Assembly: GCF_016808095.1 (NCBI RefSeq)
Contig: NC_068973.1
Span: 1 to 64,000 of the forward strand
DNA length: 64,000 bases
DNA from: Vigna angularis
Taxonomy: Eukaryota; Streptophyta; Magnoliopsida; Fabales; Fabaceae
Reading direction: 5' to 3'
Every line of letters starts with the position of its first letter. The first letter of the stretch is position 1. The notes below the pieces were generated by a model. The model did no database searches. It was not told the DNA's origin and worked only from the letters and a program-made list of their open reading frames with translations. Shown piece by piece: positions 11,559-22,038 of the stretch. A program made the position numbers and the translations under genes.

Positions 11559-13366
11559 TCAATCAATTGGAAAAGCGTTCAAAAGCCCTGTCTTGAGACA
11601 GTAATCTAAAGCAACAGCAACAGAAACAAAAATTAAGAGATTCTCACTCACATAAATTGTTCCGTCTTGGGCATGTGATAAGAAGCTTTGAAAGTTTGGT
11701 TCAAGGAGTGGTCCACCACTTAGGGTTCCGAGACCTGCATCATGAGTTTGTTTCAGTAATACCAATATTAGGTTTATTTAGACTCAAAGTATTCAACTCA
11801 AGACCTCAAAAGAAAAAAAAAGGACAAGATGATATTTTATCTAAAATGATGCAGTGACAAAATTTGAATCCATTTAAAATGTAAGCATGGTAAACCTTTA
11901 ACAACACCAAAAGCTGCTGCAACCCCAGTTTTAAGTTGAACATCATCCAAGTTTCTCCTTATAGTGTAACGAAAAGTCACTCCAAACAATGCACAACTAA
12001 TGAAGTTGATTGTCAAAGGAAGAAGCAGCTGAGTTGTGTCGGTGACTTGAGTGAAACATATGGGGAGACCTGAAACGGTACCAACAAGGGCAGAAATTGA
12101 TGCTGTTTTTATTGACTCCCATCTCTCTTCATCTCGATCAGTTTCTTCACTTTTCATCCCCATGGATGTACCGCCACCTTCAGGGCCTCCCATATTTACC
12201 AACAGAGACTGCTCTGCTTTCTCCACCAGGGCTTTTGCCTCTGATATGTCTCTTTGACATTCTTCAATCTTAAACTCACTCAATTTTTGTAAGTAACGAC
12301 TAAAGTAAGAATCAAATAATTAAAAGAAATCAAGTCAAAAACATCTCATGAACTACGTAATACTTTTTAATCATAAGTAAATAGTACTTTTGCTATAAAA
12401 TAACTCATTGATAAGTACCAATATCAGTTATTGAAGAATTATTAAATAAATTGAGGCAAAATATTTCTGTAAAGTATACATAGGCTGGCTAAAATAAGAT
12501 AAACATGTATGAAAATGACTTTTTACAGGAGTCATTTCTCACTCATCATGAACATTATGAGCTCCTAGCTACGCCATTCAATTTAATCAATACTTCCACA
12601 CCTTCCAATGCACTGTAAATTATGTTTGTAGTCGTCATTCTTGAGAAAATTCATTTATGTTGGTTCCTTTTTTAGAAAAACATCTATTGATCATTTTATA
12701 ACTACACTAAATGAACTTTAAAGTACTATGTTCATTGGTAAAAGTAATTAATTTTTCTTATAATTAGTTCCAGTAGATAGTAACATTTCTTCTAAACTAA
12801 AAGAGATGAAATATCTATAGAGAGGAGATGTAGATAAACGCAATCCTGGTTTCAACCACAAGAATTAGGACATATTTTTAATATTAAATTGGTCATGAGT
12901 CTACAGATATTAGTAAAATCCAGAGATTAATCTTATCTTTTAGTCTGAGATTTTGATATCTAAGGAAGAAAAGCTCAACCATTACCTCGAGAACTTCGCC
13001 TTCCAGTTGGTTGACGTAATCCTTCAACTGCTTGACAGCTAATTCTTGTTTTTGGATCAATTCAAGTTCTCTCTTAGCCATCTCAACCCGCTGCGACGCC
13101 TTCTCTAAACCATCTAGCAAAATCTTGTTCTCTTTTCTGCTCAATAGTTCTTGAACTTGCTTGTCAACCAACCCATACAGTGGGTCCTTCACATCGTCAC
13201 TTCCCTTTTCATCTGAGCTACTGCAGAGGCATTTGAACGATGGAACTGATCTAAAAGACTTGATGAACAAAGGAAAAGGAACTTGAACGGAGTTCACAAT
13301 ATTAGTGCAGGGATTCATAGCGTTCGTCAGTGAATTCCAACTTCTCTTATTATCTATGCTGCCCAT
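11559..13366 (-). CDS. Plastid-type membrane protein of unknown function, 3 exons
   Basis: Exons 13366-12986, 12274-11896 and 11734-11559 join in frame (381+379+176 nt) to give 311 residues. Splice sites are CGAG|GTAATG and GTGAG|TTTAAG, then AAAG|GTTTAC and ATGCAG|GTCTCG. The N-terminus (MGSIDNKRSW, then a Ser-rich stretch to about residue 50) looks like a chloroplast transit peptide. Residues about 65-155 are charged and heptad-like (LLSRKENKILLDGLEKASQ), so a coiled coil is likely. The C-terminal half has about three hydrophobic segments: near SISALVGTVSGLP, LLLPLTINFISCALFGVTF and LLIFVSVAVALDYCL. The protein ends LLNAFPID. I recall similar uncharacterised plant proteins but cannot name the family. 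A plastid envelope or thylakoid location is inferred. The weakest point is the second acceptor, which has a poor pyrimidine tract. Confidence 0.8.
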
Positions 13367-13740
13367 TATGTGGTGGCTGTGAAGAAGAATCTGATACAAA
13401 AAACAGTTTAAATTGTAATATCATCTCATAAAATACCCTTTACATTTGTCTAACTTTTAATAACAATCAATTATGTAAAAAAACAAAAAAAAAATCTAGA
13501 AAATTAAGATTACTTTTCATTAAATTAAAAGTTAAGAGGTTGAAGATAGTAGGTGTTCACTTACGCAAAATCTGGCATCGAGGAGTTCGACTATCAGTAC
13601 CACAGCATCGACCCCGAGTGATGTCAGGCAAAGAGAAGGTGGAGGAGAAACGAAACAAGTTGGGTATAACAACCACAGAAGAAAGGAAGCTGAGAAGAGA
13701 ACGAGAAAATTTGGGTTAAATTAAAAAATTATTTTTAACT
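13367..13740 (-). promoter_or_regulatory. 5' leader of the plastid protein gene, with leader intron and uORFs
   Basis: Upstream of the ATG at 13366 a splice acceptor (TTTTGTATCAG, exon resuming at 13390) pairs with a donor (TTTTGC|GTAAGTG, exon ending 13565), giving a leader intron of about 174 bp. If spliced this way, an ATG at 13578 opens a 12-codon upstream frame. Its stop TAA shares its final A with the main ATG (TAATG). A second 4-codon uORF (ATGCTGTGGTACTGA) lies just upstream. Such an overlap could allow stop-and-restart translation. The splice is predicted by eye. Confidence 0.5.
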
Positions 13741-14717
13741 TTTCAGATAATGCATGGGATAGTGGTAGCAAATGGGGCCGGGCAGTAGAGACCCTTCTAA
13801 AGGCCCAATTCTTCTGAAGCACTATCTTATTCAATGAAAAGTTATTTAAAATTATACTTTTTATAAAAAATGATTTAATTGTCTTTGTAAATATAGTATT
13901 AAAATTTAAAAATATAGTAATATTAGTAAATAAAGAGATATACTGTGAATTTTTTTGTTATTATATTGGTAATTTTAATTACTAAGTCGATAGTTATATT
14001 TTTAAAATGTGACCACTATTTTAGAAAAAATTAATTTTTTGTTTGCAAGAAAACATGAAGCCGAAAGTATAAGCACTAATTCGATCTGCATATGTGGTAT
14101 TTTAGTTCATTGTGTTCTTTAGATTGTCATATTTTTTTAGGACAGGGTGATTATATATTTTCTTACTTGTTTTGTTTCTCACTTATTGGTTGTTCAGTAT
14201 GTGAGAAGGTAGAAAGCTAGGGGAGAACAACTTACAACTCTAAGTCAGTTTGTGGTAAAATGGAATTAAATTTTGGATTCAGTTTTATTTGCCATATGCA
14301 CGTAAAATGAATGCTTACTATAGGTTCTGCATTTTTCCAATTAATTTCTTAATACATTTTTGTCAATGCATTTGCACTATCATGTTTATTTTTCCAGTTC
14401 TAATGTTTTGTACCCAATTTAAATTGTATGCAATGAAAAATTGAATGTTGGCTTGTAAAGGGCTTTTCCTCAGATTGTCGTAGCTCTTATCTTCACATTT
14501 TCTTGGTTATCCAGCATAACCATGATCTATGAGTCGTAGCCTTTGGCTTCTGAGATGTATATATGATGTTATTGAAAATTCTTCAAGAACTACAGTCTGT
14601 ATATGGTGTTTTCATGTCACATTTGTAATTCATGGTGTCTCAAATTTTGGTTTGAATTCCTCAAATGAATCTATTCTTTATTTTTATAAATTTGATGTGG
14701 ATTGTGCTTGTATTCAG
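13741..14717. other. Intergenic/ancient intron sequence
   Basis: AT-rich with no supported gene. The part after about 14100 may be intron sequence of the DP pseudogene that follows, since its first recognisable exon at 14718 has an intact acceptor (TATTCAG). The open frame 14529-14798 merely runs into that exon. Confidence 0.4.
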
Positions 14718-15497
14718 GTAGCTGACGAACTTGTAGCTGAATTTGCTGATCCAAGCAAACGTGCTTCAACTCCTGATCAGGTTTTTTCTTTTGTATAAAT
14801 TCTTTCTTATTAACATTTGACAGCAATAATATGACGAGAAAAAATCCGTCAGAGGGTGTATGATGCTTTGAATGTTTTAATGGCAATGGATATTATTTCT
14901 TATTAACATTTGACAGCAATAATATGACGAGAAAAAATCCGTCAGAGGGTGTATGATGCTTTGAATGTTTTAACGGCAATGGATATTATTTCTAAGGATA
15001 ACAAGGAAATACAATAGATGGGTCTTCCTCGTGCAAGTCTAAGCGATATTGAAGATCTAAAGGTTTGTAAACAGTATTCAATTGTTTTATTTTTGATACA
15101 TGATTTACCGTGATGCTCTGTTATTCTAAATAACACAAGAAAAATTATAATTTTAACTCATAATCAGTTCAACAGACAGAACGTTTTGGACTAGGAATAG
15201 AATTGAGAAGAAAGCATCCTATTTTCAAGAGTTGGAGGATCAAGTAAGGACTGTTATCAATAGTGGATTTAGTCTGGGTTTGAACTCCTGTGCCTAGTTT
15301 ACGTTTTGAAATTTGTAACTGTTTTGTAAGAAGGCCCTATGGATTTTTGTCCGTAATGATTGATTTTTGTTTGCTAACTTTTGTATTAATTTATGAAGTG
15401 CATAGGTCTTCAGAAACTTATAGAACGAAATGAGTAAATATATAGCTCCGGGAATGCTCCTAATGGAGGTGTATCTTTAGCATTCATTCTAGTGCAG
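14718..15497 (+). pseudogene. DP transcription factor (E2F dimerisation partner), broken fragment
   Basis: Four exon-like blocks are recognisable. 14718-14780 reads VADELVAEFADPSKR...TPDQ. About 14824-15062 encodes the DNA-binding helix region (RQRVYDALNVLMAMDIIS...GLPRASLSDIEDLK). 15176-15243 is TERFGL then, after a frameshift, RIEKKASYFQELEDQ. 15406-15497 reads GLQKLIERNE, stop, then SSGNAPNGGVSLAFILVQ. DP proteins pair with E2F to bind cell-cycle promoters. This copy cannot do so: it lacks the N-terminal and C-terminal parts. It has a stop in place of a Trp codon in KEIQ*MGLPR, a one-base deletion after TERFGL, a stop after IERNE, a frame break in the second block and a 93-bp internal duplication. 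Introns with GT-AG edges are kept, so it arose by DNA-level duplication rather than retroposition. Confidence 0.85.
14806..14991 (+). repeat. 93-bp tandem duplication across an intron-exon junction
   Basis: The segment starting CTTATTAACATTTGACAGCA at 14806 repeats at 14899 with one difference (ATGGCAATGG versus ACGGCAATGG). It covers the end of an intron, the acceptor site and the first part of the DP pseudogene's second exon. The near identity means the duplication is recent, later than the pseudogene's point mutations. Confidence 0.93.
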
Positions 15498-16107
15498 TTA
15501 TGCTATGATGTACTGTCATTGGTTATTTTGTCCACTAGAAATTGTTTCTAACTTTTCCCCTTTGGATCTTTGATTTGTTAGATAATGCCTATACTTATAT
15601 CTCCTTGGTCTTAAGTCTGATATAACTGGTCACCATTCACTTAATATGTTGGCTTAAGGCCTAAAGTTTAGATTACAAGTGATCTATATCAAATGAGACC
15701 TCAGTTATGCTTCTTGGGTAAATTAAGTAGAATATTTTTTCTTCATCATTGTTATGAACATTTGTTAGAATTTGTCATTTAAATATAAATGTAGTTGCTA
15801 GGGTTATTAATAATATTTTTTCCATTTATTTCGATTTTCTCAGGTTAAGTTAGTCACTTTTTCTGCTCTATGCTTATGGATATCTATACAAAATCCATTT
15901 TTATTTAACGACTGATAAGTGCATATTTATGTCCACAAAATTTAAATTTTTAATGGGATAATTGTGCTTAAATAGTTGATTTTAAGTCAATTTGTGATGA
16001 TTGGAATTATTGGGTTTGGGAAATAAAGAGACGTAAAAAGTAAGTTTTAGCGCATAAATTATTCTTGGATGTTCTAATGTTTATTTGTGCAGGTCAGAAT
16101 ATAAGTT

Positions 16108-17402
16108 GAGTGCTTCATCCTACACCTCCAACATCTCATCTTGCACCTCCAAAAATTCCATTTTTAACCTTCTGACATCCTGCACCTCCAACTTTTTTAA
16201 AAATTTCATTTATTCTCTTTCTTATTAAAGACATTTTAATAATATTTTTTTATTTTCTTCTCTTTCTTATTAAAGACACTCTACACCACCTTAAAATTAA
16301 TTCTAATTTAATTTAAAATTTAAATATTATTTAATATAATTTTATATTTTAATAATTATTAAAATATGATTTATATTATAATAATAACTATATTAAAAAA
16401 ATAAAAATAAAATAATTAAAATAAAAATAAAAATAAAATAATAATAATAATATAAAATTTGACTTAATATATTCAAAAATATTAAATTATATTAAAATAT
16501 TAAAATAAATTAAACAATTATTAAATTGAAAATAAAAACAAAATGTTTTAAAAAGTTTTATTTTTTATTTAAAATTTAATCAATATTTAATTTCAGAAAC
16601 GAGTCGGATATTGACGTCCGATAAATTTATAATCGGATATGGATATCCGATAAATAAATTTTTCTAAAATTTTGATTTTTATTTAAATTTTAATAATTAT
16701 TTAATTTAGTTTAATATTTTAATATAATTTAATATATTTAAATATATTAAATGTCATTTTTAATATAATTTTTATTTTTATTATTTTTACTCTTATTTTA
16801 GTTATTATTAGTTTTACTTTTTAATAAAAATATTATAAAAATATAAATCATATTTTAATAATTATTAAAATATAAAAATATAATAAATAATGCTATAATT
16901 TTAATTAAATTAAATATTGATTAAATTTTAAATAAAAAACAAAACTGATTTTCGATTTTTTAAAAATTTTTGTTTTTATTTTCAATTTAATAATTATTTA
17001 ATTTGTTTTAATATTTTAATATAATTTAATATATTTGAATATATTAAGTCAAATTTTATATTATTATTATTATTTTATTTTTATTTTTATTTTAATTATT
17101 TTATTTTTATTTTTTTAATATAGTTATTATTATAATATAAATCATATTTTAATAATTATTAAAATATAAAATTATATTAAATAATATTTAAATTTTAAAT
17201 TGAATTAGAATTAATTTTAAGGTGGTGTGAAGTGTCTTTAATAAGAAAGAGAAGAAAATAAAAAAATAGTTATTAAAATGCTTTAATAAGAAAGAGAATA
17301 AATGAAATTTTTAAAAAAGTTGGAGATACAGATGTCAGAAGGATAAAAATGGAATTTTTGGAGGTGCAGGATGAAATGTTGGAGGTGTAGGATGAAGCAC
17401 TC
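16108..17402. mobile_element. AT-rich palindromic element (family A, copy 3), exact 9-bp TSD
   Basis: Both ends read GAGTGCTTCATCCTACACC in inverted orientation. The flanks ATATAAGTT at 16099-16107 and 17403-17411 are an exact 9-bp duplication, as made by Mutator-type transposases. At 1295 bp it is the best preserved of three copies in the window. It is almost fully self-complementary, arms meeting around 16620-16650 where GC-bearing words occur (CGGATATTGACGTCCG). It carries no gene and must be mobilised in trans. It sits inside the solo LTR and is therefore younger than that insertion. Confidence 0.93.
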
Positions 17403-17789
17403 ATATAAGTTTTATTGGTCCAAATGGCAATTCAAGGCCCAAAATCAAGTTTTGTTTGGAAAATAATGTACAGATGGGCCAAACTGACAACTTTTACCCT
17501 TGCACCTCCCAATTTCCCTATATACACCCCTCTTCTCTTAACCAGGCCCAAATACTAAGCCCAACAGTAACCCTATTCTGAATACACCTCCTAAAATTTC
17601 CTACCCATACCTCTCCTACCATTAATTAAACCAGATTTTATCAAATGTTGCCACGTGTCCAAATCCCTCCACTAACATATCAAACCGTCCAGATGATGCC
17701 ACGTCACTTATCCTTGCACTAATCAGTGAGCCAATCAGGTTTTGCCACTTCACCACCCATGACACATCAGCCCTAACCCATGAGCATCA

Positions 17790-18420
17790 TCTTTCACCTT
17801 CTCCACAGAAACCCTAACCGCCAATGTCGCCACTGCCGTGTCGCCGCCATCACTTCGCGAGCCTCCTCGCCGCTCCATGACCGGAAAATCTTCAGGCCAC
17901 CATCTTCCTCGTCGCGCCGCCAGCACCAAAGCGCGACATCCATGGCCGCCGCAACACCACGCTCCTCGCGACCTTCTTCCACAGCCACCGTCATCTTCAT
18001 CTTCTCCATTCTCGGAACCAAATCGAGCCACCGCAAACAACCACCACGCCACTCGCGCCTTGCCACTACAATACCACTATGCCACCGACACGGTCTCACC
18101 GTCACCACGGTCTCGCCGTCACCACCATGAACCACGAGTGCGCCACCTTCTCGGAACCCAATCGCGACATCTCCTCACGGGACACCTTGTCGCCTCCTCC
18201 GAAATCATCTTCATCACGCCGTTCCATCATTCTCGCACCTAGCCACCACAACGCTTCAACGGACCACCACCTGCACTCAGAAAAACCACACAGCAAAACC
18301 CAGAACAGAAATCGCCACTGCAACCACCGAGGCAGCTCCACAATCTCGAGCCTCTCCTCTTTTCCTCACGGCACGCAGACGGCAAAAGGGAATCCCTTTC
18401 CCCAAATCTGAAACCCTAAT
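17790..18420 (+). other. GC-rich block with overlapping open frames inside the solo LTR
   Basis: Several frames of about 100-134 codons stay open here on both strands, for example + strand 17780-18130, 17838-18242 and 18079-18411. The translations are rich in R, S, H, P and T with no motif I recognise. High GC and few stops explain the frames without requiring a protein. It could be a transduced host segment in the LTR U3 region. No function is claimed. Confidence 0.4.
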
Positions 18421-19057
18421 TGGGGAAGGAAGAGAGCAGCCACGTGGCGAGCTCCCATTGGGCGCGTCCTTTCTCTGGTCAAAAGCTGGTCAACAGGGGT
18501 TCTGGTGCAAATTTGGAGAATTCTGAAGGGGCTAAAGTGCAGATAGAGAAAGTTTCAGGGCATTTGTGCAATTTTGAAAAGTCAAAAAAAGCTAAAAGAT
18601 AAAATTCAGTTGTTAAATTAATTTAATTTGTGAATATCAACAGAAAACATCTTCCAAATAATGTTATAATTATCTAAATCTTTTAGTTATTTGGAAGATA
18701 TGAGATAAAAGATTCTGTCAACTGAATATTCAGAGTCCAAGCCCAAGCAAGCCCTATATTAAGAGACCCAGGGGGGACTTCACTTCAATTCATTCATTCT
18801 CTCATACTCTTCTCATTTTTCTTTCATCTTGTATTCAACTCCATTCATGGAGAGCTAAGCATCTAGGGCTACTCTGCTGTAATTCCATTATGGATTCTGA
18901 GGTTAGATTGAGTTAATGCAATTGTTTACTTTGGTTATTGATTTAAGTTGTTCTCTCTATGTCTTTCATCTCTATCTTGTTAAAAGCAAAGATTTTTGCA
19001 TCATAATATGTTTGAATCTACATGCATATTGATTATATGAGTTTTAGGGTTTCTAGG

Positions 19058-19382
19058 TTTAAATTGAGAATCTACTTTGATTTAATTTAGGAACTTTCAT
19101 ATGATTAAATGGTTTTTACTATCAATTGAGAATGTACTTTGATTGATTAGTAATAATTTCAACTATAATCAATTGAGAATTTACTTTGATTGATTAGCTT
19201 TTAATTTGGTTAGGAGATTTAAGAATAGACATGATTAAACACAATAGAATTTGATTGAGAATGTACTTTGGTTGAATTTATTGTGAATAATCTAGAAAGG
19301 TTTTGCATTTGATTGAGAATTTACTTTGGTTAAATACATGATCGTCCTCAAATTAATTAAGAATGTACTTTAATTAATTTGA
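19058..19382 (+). repeat. Six hairpin-forming repeats, conserved loop GAGAATNTACTTT
   Basis: Copies lie at about 19058-19088, 19121-19148, 19166-19196, 19243-19283, 19305-19337 and 19348-19382. Each has the core TGAGAATNTACTTTG (TAAGAATGTACTTTA in the last) between complementary arms. The arms differ: TTAAAT/ATTTAA, ATCAAT/ATTGAT, AATCAAT/ATTGATT, AATTTGAT/GTTGAATT (G-U pairs), ATTTGAT/GTTAAAT (G-U pairs), AAATTAAT/ATTAATTT. They lie downstream of the presumed LTR promoter, so they would be transcribed as leader RNA. Confidence 0.8.
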
Positions 19383-20054
19383 AACTTAAACAATAATCAA
19401 TTGAACAATTATCCGTGAATAACCGATAATGAATCTATCTTGGAAAAGCAGTGGAATTAGCCTATTTCATCGTAGCTGTTTTTAAGTTTCTTATTTATTC
19501 TTTAAACACTCTTCAACCATTACTTTTATTCATAAGCATTACATAGCATTCGTAAGAGTCACAGATATTCAAAAGCAATTCCGTGTTTGTTGGGAGACGA
19601 CTCAGGGTTACTTTAGCCCTATCTACTTTCTTGAATACTACTTGGCAATACTGAAGTTGCCTTGAAAAGTAATATTAATTTGATAGCTTCAACGACAGCC
19701 TATCAACGACTAAGAGATGTACGCTAATTGTTTCTTAGTCTTGCCATCATCATAAACACGTTTGTCAAGCGTTTTGTTCATGTACTACTAAATTCTGGAT
19801 TTCGCTTGCATCCAACTTGCATATACATTTTTTTACCATAATGGCATTCATAAGTTGCTAAGTATTCTTAAGGGGTCCTGGAGAAAGTTGGTTTGAATTT
19901 TCAATATGCTATCTTCTATTTTATAAGGAATCTTAGGTAGTTTCTTCCTACACTTCCATAGTTATATTTTTGCATCTAATATTTTTCCCAATTTTAGTTT
20001 TTTAGATAACTTTTAAATTACATTTCAAATTGTACTAAAAAAAGGATAAAATGA

Positions 20055-20960
20055 ATCATTAATAAAAGATAGTTAGAGGGACGTTTGTGTCATGGGAGTG
20101 AGACTTTTGAGAAAGTCTTTATATAGGGTGAAAGGGAGAATTATGGAGTAGAGAAAAGAGCCAACAAACAAGAGAGAGCTATGATGGAGGTAAAGATGGA
20201 CATAGTTGCCATGAAAGATAATTCAGGAAATTAGAGAGAAGAAACGTCTTTCTAAGAAATGCGAGAAAATTTTGGAAAAGGGTGAAAATTCTATTAATGA
20301 TGGAGGATGGAGGGAAAAAAGATCTATACAAAATGACAACGAGAAAGCAAAAGGAGTGCAAAGACATTGGATGAAAAGGGTGGAATTGCCTACATTTAAA
20401 GGGAGTGATTCGTTAGACTGGATTTTAAAGATAAATTTTTTTTGAGGTGCAAAATGTCATGCCACTACAACAAGTGTTGGTGTAATGACAGGAAAGGGGA
20501 CCTGAGGCAGGTACATGGGAAAACATTACAACATTAAAGATCAATTTCTCGATTTTAACCTTGAGGAAAAGGTTGTTTTTGCGACAGCGGGTACTAAGCA
20601 CTACGATAGTGATAGGAAATGAAATGTATACATTAGGAGGAAACCATTAATAAGAGATAGTTAGAGGGGTTTGCGTCAGAGGAGTGAGACTTTCTAAGAA
20701 AGTCTTTATATAGTGCAACATATTGTTGTGTGGGGTAGTTTTTGAGTTGTGCATAGTTGACTGAAATTATTGTCCTATGGGAAGGGTACATTGTACCTTG
20801 TAAGCAAATACTATGATTTCTCTATTTCTAACTCATCGTGAGAGAAATAACACGAGGAATACTCAGAAAAGACTGGTGCATGAACTTGTTTCCTGGGTTT
20901 TTAATCGAGGAATGTAACAAACAATGGTATAAAGGAATGCTTACCACTAAAATATCTGTG
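20055..20960 (+). mobile_element. Collapsed Ty3/gypsy retrotransposon relic
   Basis: Two similar LTR-like pieces (about 20055-20120 and 20645-20710, each with GATAGTTAGAGGG...GAGTGAGACTTT...AAGTCTTTATATAG) flank a short internal part. That part holds the start of gag (LPTFKGSDSLDWILKI near 20385-20440) joined directly to a trace of the polyprotein C-terminus (about 20465-20600, like the block at 30000-30120). Almost all of pol is missing. The frame has stops, so it is dead. A further LTR-like start (AGGAGGAGATTGTTAAG, about 21003) follows and may belong to another copy. Confidence 0.6.
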
Positions 20961-22038
20961 CTTTAAAGGGAGGTGTTCCAATATGAAGAAACTTCCACTT
21001 AAGGAGGAGATTGTTAAGATTCAAAGCGAGTTAAAAGTCCCACAATGGGTAAAAATAACTAAAATGAACAATAAATAAATGAAATGACTTATAAACTCAT
21101 TCTTTTAATGTTTTAAATTGTAAATGATGTCTTAGTCTCTTGAATGAGTTTGTTCATAACTTATTGATCCCCTAAAAAAACTCGGGATAATCTAACTTAG
21201 CTACTGGTGAAGGATTTTTCAAGATTATTCTGTTGCTGGCTTTTCTTTGTCAATAGGTTAATATATATGCTATTAATGTATATGCTCAAATAACTGGAGT
21301 TGTTAATGTAGTTCGATTTGCTATGGATAGAGAACGACAATCTATGAATTGAGAGTAATTCCACATTGGTGGTTAAAGCTTTTTCTAACTCATTGTGCCT
21401 TGACAATTACGTAAACCATTGGAGTAACACTTTGAGTAGGATAACAAGTATGAATTTTCACGCATCACATCTCCACAAAGAAGGAAATTCTTCTCCGGAC
21501 AAACTTGCTAACCATGGTGTTAATAACCAATGTAATGGGCGGGGAACTTTATTCCAGATTTCATTAGCTATGAATTTTATAGGAATAAGTTTCATCCATC
21601 ATTTTATAGGTTTACTAACTGAGTAGGTTTTGGTCTTAGTACCTCACCATCTTACATTTCTTTTCTCTATTTCTTTTGTCATTTTGGTATGCTAGAAATG
21701 ATTGATATAACTTAGGATGCCAATCTAGAAATGATTGATAACTTATGATGCCAATATAGTGATTATTTGCATACCTATCTTCCATTAAAAGAAGTCTTCA
21801 CCACCACAATTATTTCACCAAGATCATACTAAATTTGATAAAATCCTTTCTACTTACTAGCGGACGTGGCGAGAATTCCCCACCCCCTTTTCGTCATTTC
21901 CCTCGGTTCTCACGGTATCTGTAGTCTAACAAAGACCGTAGGTTATCTTCATACAATCTGACACTGACAGTAGAAACTACCTATCACCACTTCAAGAATA
22001 TGCTGGATAATGCAAGCCATTTCATGCGGATATATCAA
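20961..22038. other. 3' flank of the ankyrin gene; small tandem duplication
   Basis: No gene was recognised. Around 21690-21762 a segment of about 34 bases (CTAGAAATGATTGAT...GATGCCAAT) is present twice in tandem with small differences. Sequence from about 21860 to 22038 is probably the 3' untranslated region of the minus-strand ankyrin gene. The open frame 21366-21626 has no recognisable similarity. Confidence 0.45.

Larger units (their letters stand above)
15913..19705 (+). mobile_element. Solo LTR of a long-LTR retrotransposon (Ty3/gypsy, Tat/Ogre-like)
   Basis: The segment begins TGATAAG and ends CTATCA (TG...CA with short inverted ends). It is flanked by ACGAC at 15908-15912 and 19706-19710, an exact 5-bp target duplication. 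No gag, pol or second LTR is adjacent, so this is a solo LTR left by recombination. Without the nested 1.3-kb element it is about 2.49 kb. A TATA-like CCCTATATTAAG at about 18753 followed by a C/T-rich stretch marks a probable promoter and R region. Near the end lies GGGAGACGACTCAGGGTTAC, a word I associate with legume gypsy LTRs (from memory). The upstream part has a GC-rich block at 17790-18420 with overlapping open frames of unknown meaning. Family assignment is an inference; the solo-LTR structure is directly seen. Confidence 0.85.

Noticed and set aside
17780..18411. Overlapping 100-134 codon frames as possible genes
   Set aside because: They overlap on both strands within the solo LTR, have low-complexity composition and no recognisable domain.
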